From Alteromonas gilva (lineage in GTDB: Bacteria; Pseudomonadota; Gammaproteobacteria; Enterobacterales; Alteromonadaceae): a DNA stretch of 64,000 nt. Position numbers and translations under genes: made by a program. Below, piece after piece: positions 26,632 through 35,350 of this stretch. Each line of letters starts with the position of its first letter. The first letter of the stretch is position 1. The notes under the pieces are model-generated. The model was not told where the DNA came from and did no database searches. It saw nothing but the letters and a program-made list of their open reading frames with translations. Location: assembly GCF_028595265.1 (NCBI RefSeq), contig NZ_JAQQXP010000005.1, forward strand, positions 1 through 64,000. The letters are read 5' to 3'.

Positions 26632-26839
26632 AAGACAATGATGACGGTCATTATCCATGAGTGACTATCAACCAAAATAGTTTACGGATCCCTCGGCAGC
26701 AATGGGTGACCTACGTTTTAACTCAAAAGCAGTTCGTTTCGCCTACCCAAGCTCAACAATAGCCGATGAAAAAGTCCTTCATTCTAGACAAGGTGAGCGT
26801 GCTTGCGTATCATTGAGTTTTGTCATTATTGTGACAACT

Positions 26840-26861
26840 TCATGAATTTTTCATGAATTTT
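26840..26861 (+). repeat. tandem 11-bp repeat
   Basis: TCATGAATTTT occurs twice back to back (26840-26850 and 26851-26861), 32 bp before the LicD-type gene. The internal TCATGA is a palindrome. It could be a regulator site or simple slippage; nothing else is recognised in the 261 bp between the two genes. Confidence 0.5.
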
Positions 26862-26892
26862 TAAATTCAATCTACAAATTATCAGGTGAGAA

Positions 26893-28743
26893 ATGGAGTA
26901 CCCAATTACTGTCGAGGAACTTGACAATAACAAAGAAGTTACACTCCAGACATCAATACAAGATTCATCATTATCTTCATTTCAGCGACTCGAAAGTGGC
27001 TCATTTCAATCCAGCATTTGTGTTACTCCTTCTCAAGATGTTATTTTTGCCACTACGGCAATAGGGTTGAGTAATCGGCAAGCAGAGATCTCATTGATTT
27101 GTAAAAAGCAAGCAATATTCTCATTTGCTTGCAAAACAAAGGTCATTGCAAAGTCCGCTTTTTATGTCGAAGAACATAAACTTACCAGTACATTTATTTC
27201 AGTGCCTTTGAAAGAGTTGCTACGGCAAGAAAGTGAAAATCTTCAGGTTTGCATAGCGTTAAACAATGAAACCGCTATATTACTAAAAGTATCAACACAC
27301 ATAATTAATGACTTCTCCCGTGAGGAAAGAAAGATTGCCAGCTTAATGCCTTCGAGGGGTTATTTTGGAGGTCTTAGCAATACTCCTTTGCGGATTAATG
27401 TACAAAAAAAAATAGATACGCTTTTCTTATGCAATCAGGATACTGATGCCTATCTAAATTTCAGCCAGTTACACATCTATACGACAGGGCGACAACGACT
27501 TCAACCAGACCAGTTTGCTGACGTAACTGCCAGTTCAAACGTATCAAAAGCGGATCTTTTCAAAACCATATCGAGCGGTAATGGATTTCACTCGAGAAAA
27601 GAAACCTTTCCTCACCTAATAGTTCGCTTGAAGAAACCTGAGTTTGTAGAAAGTATCGAAATTGTAAACCGACGGGATAAGTGGGGCTCTCGAATTCAAA
27701 ACTTAGCAGCTTCCGTGGCCATAGAAAACCACAAGATTGTTCCAGTTTATTCCATGTTGGATTTTAGTGGTATAGAACAAGACAAAGATACCTTAATTAA
27801 TTTATGTCAGCATTTACGCCTGGATTACCCCAAGTCGAAAGACAGATACGCTATATTAAGCTCAGTTGTGACTTGTTTTGAGGAACACCTTGTCAGTTTG
27901 AAAGAGCGAGACTTCGACATCCCTCTGCAAATGTTAAGTACATGGAACGAGAACTATACCATTTCTGACAACAAGTGGCACAAAACGGAATTGGCATTGC
28001 TTGCTATATATATTTTCGTTAAAACTAAAAAAACATTGTCATTGTCCCTGAATAGCTTTTCGCGGCTGTTGAGCAACTCTAAAGATATAGAATATTTGGA
28101 AAGTAAGGTGAATGCATATCGCTCAGCCGGGTCCCTTTTTCCACTCAAATTCACTAAACACGGAGCTGCAAGACAAGGTATGTTGGTATGTAATACGGAC
28201 AAGGTATTACTAGCCTTGGATGCAGTGATGGAAGACTTGTCTCGCTTGGGTCTTAAGCCATGTATCGCATATGGAACACTTCTGGGCGCCCAGCGAGAGG
28301 GAAAATTTATTGATCATGATGATGATGTTGACATTTTGATAGAGTTGTCTGAAGAAGACCTGACAGAATCTCAGGTACGCACCTTAATGAACGACGCAAT
28401 GGCCAAGCTAGCAGGCAGCAAATACAGAGTAAACACAAATAAAAAATCTGGAACTTACAATACTCATGTTTGTCATCGGGAGACAGATATTTTAATCGAT
28501 GTTTTTCCATACTGGTATAGCGGAAACTCTATAAATCTTTACATGGAAAAGATGGCTATAAAATCTATTCCCAAGCAGATTCTATCAGGCCGTTCGAAAC
28601 TCCAGTTGTATCAAAAGAGCTATGATGCCCCCTTTGATATAAAAGCCTTCTTGTTAAGTCGCTATGGCCCCAGATGGGAAATTTCAGATCGATACCATGA
28701 GTGGCCTTGGCAGGTAAAACAGGATTCCGTAGGGATTAATTAA
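26893..28743 (+). CDS. LicD-family phosphotransferase with N-terminal beta domains
   Basis: The last 190 residues (from about 435) are LicD-like: AYGTLLGAQREGKFI followed by HDDDVD at residues 475-480, the acidic metal centre, then TDILIDVFPYW. LicD and relatives use CDP-activated groups to place phosphocholine, phosphoribitol or glycerol-phosphate on glycans. The preceding 430 residues include a discoidin-like region (about 215-300, LIVRLKKPEFVESIEIVNRRDKWGSRI), probably glycan-binding. The next gene overlaps its stop by 1 bp (TAATG) and encodes a CDP-glycerol-forming enzyme, which points to glycerol-phosphate as the transferred group. Start ATG follows AGGTGA. Confidence 0.82.
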   Translation: MEYPITVEELDNNKEVTLQTSIQDSSLSSFQRLESGSFQSSICVTPSQDVIFATTAIGLSNRQAEISLICKKQAIFSFACKTKVIAKSAFYVEEHKLTSTFISVPLKELLRQESENLQVCIALNNETAILLKVSTHIINDFSREERKIASLMPSRGYFGGLSNTPLRINVQKKIDTLFLCNQDTDAYLNFSQLHIYTTGRQRLQPDQFADVTASSNVSKADLFKTISSGNGFHSRKETFPHLIVRLKKPEFVESIEIVNRRDKWGSRIQNLAASVAIENHKIVPVYSMLDFSGIEQDKDTLINLCQHLRLDYPKSKDRYAILSSVVTCFEEHLVSLKERDFDIPLQMLSTWNENYTISDNKWHKTELALLAIYIFVKTKKTLSLSLNSFSRLLSNSKDIEYLESKVNAYRSAGSLFPLKFTKHGAARQGMLVCNTDKVLLALDAVMEDLSRLGLKPCIAYGTLLGAQREGKFIDHDDDVDILIELSEEDLTESQVRTLMNDAMAKLAGSKYRVNTNKKSGTYNTHVCHRETDILIDVFPYWYSGNSINLYMEKMAIKSIPKQILSGRSKLQLYQKSYDAPFDIKAFLLSRYGPRWEISDRYHEWPWQVKQDSVGIN

Positions 28744-29198
28744 TGAAGACTATTATAACTTACGGTACCTTCGATTTGTTTCATGTTGGTCATGTAAAGT
28801 TACTAGCCCGGTTAAAGAATCTTGGAGACCGGTTAGTAATTGGCTTATCAACCGATGAATTCAATTCTGAGAAATCGAAGACAACAATAATTAAATATGC
28901 AGACAGAGAGGAAATTCTGTTGTCATGCAAGTATGTTGATGCAGTATTCCCTGAGACTTGCTGGGAGCAAAAAAGACAGGACATTATAAGGGAAAAAGCG
29001 GATGTTTTTGCGATTGGTGATGACTGGGCAGGTAAATTCGATTCGCTGGAAGATATCGTAGATGTAGTTTACCTCCCACGAACACAAAACATCTCAACAA
29101 CTAATATCAAGTCAGTAATGAGTAAAATAGAGTCTGACCAGAAAGCCGAAATCAGAAATGTCAGTTCGCACCTGCAGGCGCTTGTTGATACATTATAA
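28743..29198 (+). CDS. tagD: glycerol-3-phosphate cytidylyltransferase-like enzyme
   Basis: The 151-residue product starts TYGTFDLFHVGHVKLL, with the HxGH nucleotide-binding motif at H14 and H17, and has RTQNISTTNI near residue 120, a variant of the RTxGISTT signature. It matches TagD/Gct, which make CDP-glycerol from CTP and glycerol-3-phosphate; an ethanolamine-phosphate cytidylyltransferase is possible but usually longer. It overlaps the LicD-type gene by 1 bp and would supply its donor. About 20 extra residues follow the usual core. Confidence 0.87.
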   Translation: MKTIITYGTFDLFHVGHVKLLARLKNLGDRLVIGLSTDEFNSEKSKTTIIKYADREEILLSCKYVDAVFPETCWEQKRQDIIREKADVFAIGDDWAGKFDSLEDIVDVVYLPRTQNISTTNIKSVMSKIESDQKAEIRNVSSHLQALVDTL

Positions 29199-29447
29199 TA
29201 TGCATATGTGTACATCATGAGGATATCGTCATTTTTTACTTGTATAGAATGAATCTATTGTTCTGGGCGCATATATTTATTCAGTCTTAAAATTGATTAT
29301 GACTTTTTCCTAACCTATTAGAACTGCCAAACTTTAATCAGAGTCAATCTGACTTGATAATTATACTAACTAGTTCGGCATCCAATATTCTGTTAGGATC
29401 TAGCGAGTAGAAGTAGCTTAATTATGAATCCTAATAGAAAGTAGCGA

Positions 29448-30503
29448 ATGAATCTCCCTGTCAATTCAAAAAAAACTCCCCTTTTTAACTACAATCAAAC
29501 TTTTACCGGTGCGCTACCCGAGTGGAGTGAAGATCTGGTGACTCCGCCTAGCGTTTCGGTGAAAGAGGTGTCCGGAGCGTTAGTCACAAAAGGCGCGTTG
29601 GACGGGTGGCCACGCCGCCTTGTATCTGGAGTATTTGACAGTAATTTAGGCGAAGTAATTGAGGGGGCTTTCGTTCGTAATTACAGAGTTTCCTATCCCA
29701 GAAACATTTCAGAACTCAATATCGAAACTGTGCCCAGCTATACCGGACGTTTTATTTATCTAGGATGGATCATCACTCACTATGGTCACTTTATTACTGA
29801 GTCTATTTCAAGAATGTGGTGGTTAGCGGCAAACGAAGAGCACGTTAAAGACATAACCATCCTGGCCCATGCAAACTTTAACAGTCCACTCAGCTTTCCT
29901 TCGCATGTAAAAGAAGCCTTTGCCGCCTTAGGTATATCTTTATCACAAATAAAATTGGTTAAAGAAGATGCCATTTACGAATCATTGATAGTACCTAGCC
30001 AATCCATGATTCTTGACGACACAATATCCGAACGTCAGGTGAGCATATGGAATAAAATCAGAGATAACATCCACCCCGCGAAGAATGCTAGCGAGCCAAA
30101 GCGAAAAGTTTATCTTTCAAGAAAGTTTCAAGACCAAAAAGATGATAGCCGTCAATTTAATGATCAAGCTGTAGAAGATACATTTAGACAAAAAGGCTTT
30201 GAGATCGTCTATCCTGAACAGCTAACTTTTCAGGAGCAAATTAAGATTTACGCAGAAACAAAAGTGTTAGCCGGGCCTGTGGGCAGTGCGATGCATAACG
30301 CAGCATTCATGCCAAATAATGGTAAAGTCGTGATTCTCGCCCCAAATTCTTTTCTATTTAAAACCGATTCACATATCGCCTACATCAAAGAACACACACT
30401 TAACTATTTTTTAGTAGACACTGGCAGTACTAGCATCAAGCGAGTGAATTATGATATTGATACAAAGGACTTGGCGAATTACCTTTCTTTGCTTATAAAC
30501 TAA
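29448..30503 (+). CDS. GT61-type glycosyltransferase
   Basis: The 351-residue product carries the DUF563/GT61 pattern: GWIITHYGHFITESISRMWW near residue 105-125, RKVYLSRKFQ near 220, and the glycine-rich GPVGSAMHNAAFMP near 280. GT61 enzymes transfer xylose or GlcNAc in eukaryotes; bacterial members sit in surface-polysaccharide loci. It starts after a 249-bp gap in which I see no gene or clear promoter, and its stop overlaps the convergent sulfotransferase gene by 4 bp. Confidence 0.83.
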   Translation: MNLPVNSKKTPLFNYNQTFTGALPEWSEDLVTPPSVSVKEVSGALVTKGALDGWPRRLVSGVFDSNLGEVIEGAFVRNYRVSYPRNISELNIETVPSYTGRFIYLGWIITHYGHFITESISRMWWLAANEEHVKDITILAHANFNSPLSFPSHVKEAFAALGISLSQIKLVKEDAIYESLIVPSQSMILDDTISERQVSIWNKIRDNIHPAKNASEPKRKVYLSRKFQDQKDDSRQFNDQAVEDTFRQKGFEIVYPEQLTFQEQIKIYAETKVLAGPVGSAMHNAAFMPNNGKVVILAPNSFLFKTDSHIAYIKEHTLNYFLVDTGSTSIKRVNYDIDTKDLANYLSLLIN

Positions 30504-31273
30504 TCGAGTTTACGTACTTCATTGTGGTTTATATTGACTTCTGAATTAACGAGTTGATAGTACCCCATCAATAACGTATAGAAAAAGGAAGGAACTCTAT
30601 AAGAGGTATCAGATTCGAATACTCGATTAGGTTCAATCGGTTGCTCAGCAATCTCAAGAAAATTCGTTATCTTTTTCAATGTTAATGTGTGTTCTCTCGC
30701 AAGATCATTTTGCTCAAAACACATCACTTGATATGTACTTACATAATTTTTTAATATTTTCAATTGCTTAGAGTAAAGACCCCTGATCAAGTAAGATTGA
30801 TCCCTGTACTTACTTTCAAACGGGCTCGTAGGCAGGTTTTTATAAAAGCCACGCATCCTCCAGGGTTCGAGCAAAAAAGCCATAGCAGGCGAGCGGGCTT
30901 CTAATCCTCTGGACTTTGTCATGGCATAATGTGATAACGCCCGCTCGACAGGGTCCCGCAACATGACAATATATTTTGCGTGCTTACAGGTTCTGGCCGC
31001 CGACATAATAAATTGAGGATGCAGCATCGTTATCGGCGTCGCATCCAGAATATACTTCTCCCCGTTATAATGGGCTAATTTGCCGGCATATTTATCACGC
31101 GCAAAACTCAGTTTATCTGCAGAACGGTGGTATTGCGGGTCGTCAAAGACGTGCGCTTCCTTGCCTTCAACCAAACAGATATCAGGATGTTGAGCAAGGA
31201 ACGACGCTAATGCCGTGGTACCGGCCTTTTGAACACCGGGTATAAATAAGTTGGGAAGAGGGTAACTGCTCAC
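30500..31273 (-). CDS. sulfotransferase (NDST-like)
   Basis: The 257-residue product has a clear PAPS-binding start, FIPGVQKAGTTALASFLAQH (residues 10-29), and the 3'-phosphate segment IVMLRDPVERALSHYAMT near residue 102, as in the heparan-sulfate-type carbohydrate sulfotransferases. It is transcribed against its neighbours and begins with GTG. Together with the proteins at 19138, 24199 and 32264 it makes four sulfotransferase-type genes within 15 kb. Acceptor unknown. Confidence 0.88.
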   Translation of the reverse strand: MSSYPLPNLFIPGVQKAGTTALASFLAQHPDICLVEGKEAHVFDDPQYHRSADKLSFARDKYAGKLAHYNGEKYILDATPITMLHPQFIMSAARTCKHAKYIVMLRDPVERALSHYAMTKSRGLEARSPAMAFLLEPWRMRGFYKNLPTSPFESKYRDQSYLIRGLYSKQLKILKNYVSTYQVMCFEQNDLAREHTLTLKKITNFLEIAEQPIEPNRVFESDTSYRVPSFFYTLLMGYYQLVNSEVNINHNEVRKLD

Positions 31274-31350
31274 AATACTCTGGAATATTTGTCACAATCT
31301 GATTAGTGTATGTTAAATTCACCATGACGCAATAGCCTTGCCATTTACTG

Positions 31351-32271
31351 ATGTCGATTCGAATAAAAAACAAACGTATATCATTTTTACGCTATTATCA
31401 TGGCTACACGGGCGGTCATCAAAAAGTACGTGATTACCTTGATCATTTCGTTGATGCAGGCTGGCAGCCATCACTGTATCTAAGTAACAAAGCGGCCACT
31501 GAAAAATCATTGTTTAGCGAGATACCCGGCGTAGACTATCAGTGTAATTACCAGCCTGCAGGTTTTGATACCATTTTTTTAGCTGGTATGGACTGGCAGC
31601 ACTATCTTCCATTGCGCGATAAATCTCAGACCGTGATTAACCTTATCCAGCATGTACGCCATGGCGATCCTGAAGAGCCACTTTTTCAATATTTACAGGA
31701 ACCCGCCATCCGGCTGTGTGTGTCCTCAGCGGTCAAGGAAGCAATTCAGCCTTTCGCTAACGGTCCTTGCTACACGATCAGAATGGGCCACCGATTTCCT
31801 GAAGTAAAAGCCCGGCGACAATGGGATCTCTATATTCTAGCCAATAAACAAGCCGACTTAGGCGCTGAACTCTATGATTGGGCTACGGGATTAGGCTTTA
31901 ACGTAAAAATAGACAAAAGTACGCAAGAACATAGGGATGTGATAGCAAGTATGGCAGCATCGGCCATCACAGTCGCGCTCCCCAACCCTACAGAGGGTTT
32001 CTATCTACCCGGCGTGGAAGCTATGCATTACAGTAAAGCGGCCGTTGTGCCTTACTGTGTTGCGAATAGGGAGTACTTCAATACATTTGCTAATCTGTTT
32101 ATGCCCGACTATAACATTAAGGCAATAAAACGGGATATTTTGCGAGCCAGCAAACGTTCCTCACTGGCAACATCGCTGGGTTGCTTGCTCGGTAAGAAAA
32201 TAGCCTCTGCCTACACACTTGAGCGGGAGCGCAAGGAATTGCAAAACTGTTTACGAAAACACCTTATTTAA
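31351..32271 (+). CDS. glycosyltransferase, GT-B type
   Basis: The 306-residue product is short for a GT-B enzyme but shows the GT4-like N-terminal loop (YHGYTGGHQKVRDYLDHFVDAGW) and a donor-site region, PNPTEGFYLPGVEAMHYSKA, in which two acidic residues about eight apart (E and E) mimic EX7E. HVRHGDPEEPLFQYL is similar to segments in other surface-glycan glycosyltransferases. The stop overlaps the opposing sulfotransferase gene by 8 bp. Exact family uncertain. Confidence 0.7.
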   Translation: MSIRIKNKRISFLRYYHGYTGGHQKVRDYLDHFVDAGWQPSLYLSNKAATEKSLFSEIPGVDYQCNYQPAGFDTIFLAGMDWQHYLPLRDKSQTVINLIQHVRHGDPEEPLFQYLQEPAIRLCVSSAVKEAIQPFANGPCYTIRMGHRFPEVKARRQWDLYILANKQADLGAELYDWATGLGFNVKIDKSTQEHRDVIASMAASAITVALPNPTEGFYLPGVEAMHYSKAAVVPYCVANREYFNTFANLFMPDYNIKAIKRDILRASKRSSLATSLGCLLGKKIASAYTLERERKELQNCLRKHLI

Positions 32272-33940
32272 ACAGTTTGATTAGCTTTGTTATCAACGTT
32301 ACGCGCAAGACGTCAATCATTATGTAAAACTTAAACTTTATTTTGATTGCGTTGCTAAGCTTTAAGCGGCTGATTATCTCTTTAGCATTAGCGTTTCCCG
32401 GCTGGTAACGAGCTTGTTTATATAAACTGAGTGCCAGCATTTCATCTTGTTCAATAAGCTCTGCTAACGTATTGGTGAGTGCCTTATCGCGCATTTTAGC
32501 ATCAAACTGTTGCGGCAACTCATAGCCATCAACAAGGCGTTCTAGTCGTTTTTTATCAATACCCGGGTACATCAGGACCAGCTTATCCATTTCATCCCTG
32601 ATATTCTTCAGAACTGTAATACGTTGTTCATCAGATACGAAGGAAAAGGCAGGGACATCTTCACTGTGCTTCTGTAAGTGTACGTCAAGGGCTCGTTTTA
32701 GCTGTTGATCGGCAAAGCTATTACACATTCGCATTAATGTAATTGCTCCCGGGCTATACTGACTATTCAGGCGCTTAATGTCTTTAGGAGCTTGAATCGT
32801 AGTACCGATGCAAGCGGCAAAATCGCTCAACAGAGAGCCGCCTTTGTATAGATTATGCGAGAAAAAGCGATATTCAACATCACAATCAAAATCCGCCGAA
32901 AGCTGGCTTACCAGCTTCAAATTGTCAAAACCGATTGTAGGCGGAACCGTAAAATCTTTAGTCCTCGAGTGCCGCTTTACTTCCTGATGGAATGACGACT
33001 CAGTAATGGCAAGTGGGTGACGAATATAAAATACATACTTTGCCGTTGATAAAAGGCTAAAAAACCAAATCAGATAGTAGTAAAAGTGCTCCGAGGACAG
33101 CAATAACGTATGACATTCGGTGGCATTAAATTCTTCGATTAACGCCTTCGTTTTAACTTTATCGAAATAAAATTTATGCTCCTGGGCATCGTAACCCACC
33201 ACGCGCTCGAAATTACCAGAACTAACACCGTTGGCGTCGGCCCCATGAGCAGGATAGTATATGCCGTCACGCCGTAAAGCATCCACATTGCCATTAAGCC
33301 AGCTCTGAATAGCAGACGTACCGGTTTTCGGTGGACCAAGATGAATAATCACGCGTTTACCCTGGTTAATGTGTATTTTATTATTGCTGACATAGTTTTC
33401 CCACCGACGCAGGCACTCCGCTTTCGCTTGTTCATATATCGCGTAGTCATCCGCATAGAGCGTCTTTATTTCGGCATATTCTTCAGCAGGAATGTCAAAA
33501 CAAACACTTTTTTGGCAATCGCTACCATAGGGCAAACGATATAAACCGACATTTTGCCAGTCAGCAAACAATAAAATACTTTGGTAAAAATAGTTTTGAA
33601 CACCGATATAACCAAACTCATGTACGGAATATTTTCCTAGGAGCCGACTGTAAAAGTTAACTCTTTCTGGCGCTCGGTAATACTCTTTAAAACTGATCTT
33701 AGTGGCAGGGAGTTTTTTATGAGTGCCTAGGTAGGAATACATGAGACGCTGTGAGGGCTCCGTTAACCAAAGCGCTACCTTGTCACAAGTTAGACCTTCA
33801 TCGATATGTTGTCTAAATTCATTATGTAAAAGAGCATCTACATTATGAGCTGTAAAGAAACATTGGGAGATATGGAGTAACTTTCCGACATCGGAATTTG
33901 GGATAATAAGAAGCTTTTTTGACAAACTAGACACTAACAA
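32264..33940 (-). CDS. sulfotransferase-domain protein with long N-terminal region
   Basis: The 558-residue product has the PAPS loop not at the N-terminus but at about residues 196-215 (RVIIHLGPPKTGTSAIQSWL), followed by LLLSSEHFYYYL and YVFYIRHPLAITESSF. The first 190 residues are unassigned and resemble the tail of another sulfotransferase-like domain more than a membrane or signal region. The C-terminal 120 residues are charged. Start is TTG 33940 or GTG 33934; neither has a strong ribosome site. No clear partner gene is co-directional. Confidence 0.78.
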   Translation of the reverse strand: MLVSSLSKKLLIIPNSDVGKLLHISQCFFTAHNVDALLHNEFRQHIDEGLTCDKVALWLTEPSQRLMYSYLGTHKKLPATKISFKEYYRAPERVNFYSRLLGKYSVHEFGYIGVQNYFYQSILLFADWQNVGLYRLPYGSDCQKSVCFDIPAEEYAEIKTLYADDYAIYEQAKAECLRRWENYVSNNKIHINQGKRVIIHLGPPKTGTSAIQSWLNGNVDALRRDGIYYPAHGADANGVSSGNFERVVGYDAQEHKFYFDKVKTKALIEEFNATECHTLLLSSEHFYYYLIWFFSLLSTAKYVFYIRHPLAITESSFHQEVKRHSRTKDFTVPPTIGFDNLKLVSQLSADFDCDVEYRFFSHNLYKGGSLLSDFAACIGTTIQAPKDIKRLNSQYSPGAITLMRMCNSFADQQLKRALDVHLQKHSEDVPAFSFVSDEQRITVLKNIRDEMDKLVLMYPGIDKKRLERLVDGYELPQQFDAKMRDKALTNTLAELIEQDEMLALSLYKQARYQPGNANAKEIISRLKLSNAIKIKFKFYIMIDVLRVTLITKLIKLFK

Positions 33941-34220
33941 AACTCGAATAAAAGATGTGGCATGCAGGACTTGTACGGCCTTATAGAATTAGCGCGTATA
34001 CTACTATGTTAGCCCAAATTATAAAATTGCTTTAAACAATAAAATCCCCTTGTATCGCGTAAACTTCAATGGGCAAATTCGTGAGCGCATATGAACATTG
34101 CGCTTGAATGTTATCCCCCCATATTTACATTGAAGCTTGATAAAACATGCTATGGGTACAGTATCTTCTTTTTGCCATCCTTTTATCATTACTCTCAAGC
34201 GTTTTGCTGGCACTCCATGA

Positions 34221-34409
34221 ATGAAAGTAATAATGAAAACACTTAGCCATAAAGACATACAAGAAGTATCAGGCGGGGTTGTACCCGCCATTCTGGCCCG
34301 GATAGCCGGCGCCTATATATGAGCCGTTGGCGGTAAAGAATGCATAGACGAGTATCTGCACAACAGTATCGACTCGGCCAAGGCATCTATTGATTATTGG
34401 TTCGGTTAG
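34221..34409 (+). pseudogene. double-glycine-leader peptide, broken by in-frame TGA
   Basis: From ATG 34221 (or 34233) the reading frame encodes the leader MKTLSHKDIQEVSGG, which fits the double-glycine leader of class II bacteriocins and microcins position by position: L-12, D-8, I-7, V-4, G-2, G-1. The core begins VVPAILARIAGAYI and is cut by TGA at 34320-34322. The same frame stays open for 28 more codons (AVGGKECIDEYLHNSI and on to WFG) until TAG at 34407-34409. A single GGA-to-TGA change would explain this and would restore GAYIGAVGG, a Gly-rich bacteriocin-like helix. It may instead be a real short peptide. The VanZ-like gene starts 24 bp downstream. Confidence 0.6.
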
Positions 34410-34433
34410 TTGAACTAAACAGGAGCAACTGCC

Positions 34434-34814
34434 ATGACATACGCTTGCATCAGGATTGCCTACCTGGCACTTGCTCTGTCTTTTTACCTATTGGGTTACT
34501 GGCATGAAAGCATGGGGAATAGTTACGATGCGCTATTATTCCATAACTACCCGAATGCGATTACGGTGATAATTTGCTCAGCGCTGATGGGAGCGGCTTA
34601 TTCTGAGCACCGAAATACTAACGTAGTCGGCGTAACTATTGGCCTGATTATTTACGAAGTGATGCAGCTTTGGATACCGGCGCGCACCTTTGACTGGCTG
34701 GATATAATGGCTTCAATAGTGGGCATGGTGCTATATTTAACTGCCTTTCAGCTTGTGTTTAAGCGTCTTGTGAGGCGCAAAGTCCGGTGCAAGCAAAGTA
34801 ATACGGCAACATGA
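34434..34814 (+). CDS. VanZ-like small membrane protein
   Basis: The 126-residue product has four predicted membrane helices. It contains the VanZ-family pattern in YEVMQLWIPARTFDWLDIMASIVGM (Glu-x2-Gln, then FDWLDI and a small residue plus Gly), found in VanZ and many small membrane proteins of unknown role. A good ribosome site (AGGAG) precedes the ATG. It follows the broken double-glycine peptide gene by 24 bp, so it could be an immunity protein; that is inference only. Confidence 0.75.
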   Translation: MTYACIRIAYLALALSFYLLGYWHESMGNSYDALLFHNYPNAITVIICSALMGAAYSEHRNTNVVGVTIGLIIYEVMQLWIPARTFDWLDIMASIVGMVLYLTAFQLVFKRLVRRKVRCKQSNTAT

Positions 34815-34846
34815 TTTTCTTTCGTTGCTTGTTAAGTGTCAGGCAC

Positions 34847-34874
34847 AAAAAACCCGGCTTTAGCCGGGTTTTTT
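34847..34874. terminator. bidirectional terminator
   Basis: The stem CCCGGCT/AGCCGGG (34853-34868) with a TT loop is flanked by six A on one side and six T on the other, so it can end both the VanZ-like gene (+) and the alpha ribosomal operon after rplQ (-). Confidence 0.92.
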
Positions 34875-34908
34875 AATCTTCGTCGGTAATACCTTTAAGA
34901 GTAATTAC

Positions 34909-35310
34909 TTACTCTTCAGTTGCTTCTACTGCTTCTTCTTCAGCTTCTACAACCGGACGGTCAACTAATTCAACGTATGCCATAGGCGCGTTGTCACCGG
35001 CACGGAAACCGCATTTTAAAATGCGTAAATAACCGCCAGGGCGAGTTTCGTAACGAGGACCAAGCTCGTTGAACAGTTTACCTACTACTTCTTTATCACC
35101 AGTACGAGCCATTGCCAGACGACGGTTTGCAACGCTGTCTTGCTTAGCCAATGTGATAAGAGGCTCAATTACGCGACGTAATTCTTTCGCTTTTGGTAAC
35201 GTCGTTTTGATCACTTCGTGCTTGACCAAAGAACCGGCCATGTTTTTAAACATAGCTTGACGATGGCTGCTGTTGCGATTCAACTGACGACCACTCTTAC
35301 GATGGCGCAT
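34909..35310 (-). CDS. rplQ: 50S ribosomal protein L17
   Basis: The 133-residue product begins MRHRKSGRQLNRNSSHRQAM, the near-invariant L17 N-terminus, and ends in an acidic tail (EEEAVEATEE). L17 sits near the peptide exit tunnel. It is the last gene of the alpha operon, 40 bp after rpoA and just before the bidirectional terminator. Confidence 0.98.
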   Translation of the reverse strand: MRHRKSGRQLNRNSSHRQAMFKNMAGSLVKHEVIKTTLPKAKELRRVIEPLITLAKQDSVANRRLAMARTGDKEVVGKLFNELGPRYETRPGGYLRILKCGFRAGDNAPMAYVELVDRPVVEAEEEAVEATEE

Positions 35311-35350
35311 AGTTTTATCCTTCTAAAAAATCAGTGTGTAATAAACCTGA

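Noticed and set aside
34019..34291. 90-residue minus-strand reading frame opposite the double-glycine peptide
   Set aside because: No ribosome site or recognisable protein pattern, and it overlaps the better-supported plus-strand peptide; treated as chance.
34320..34322. TGA as a selenocysteine codon
   Set aside because: No SECIS-like stem was recognised just after it and bacteriocin precursors are not known selenoproteins; nonsense mutation or error is simpler.
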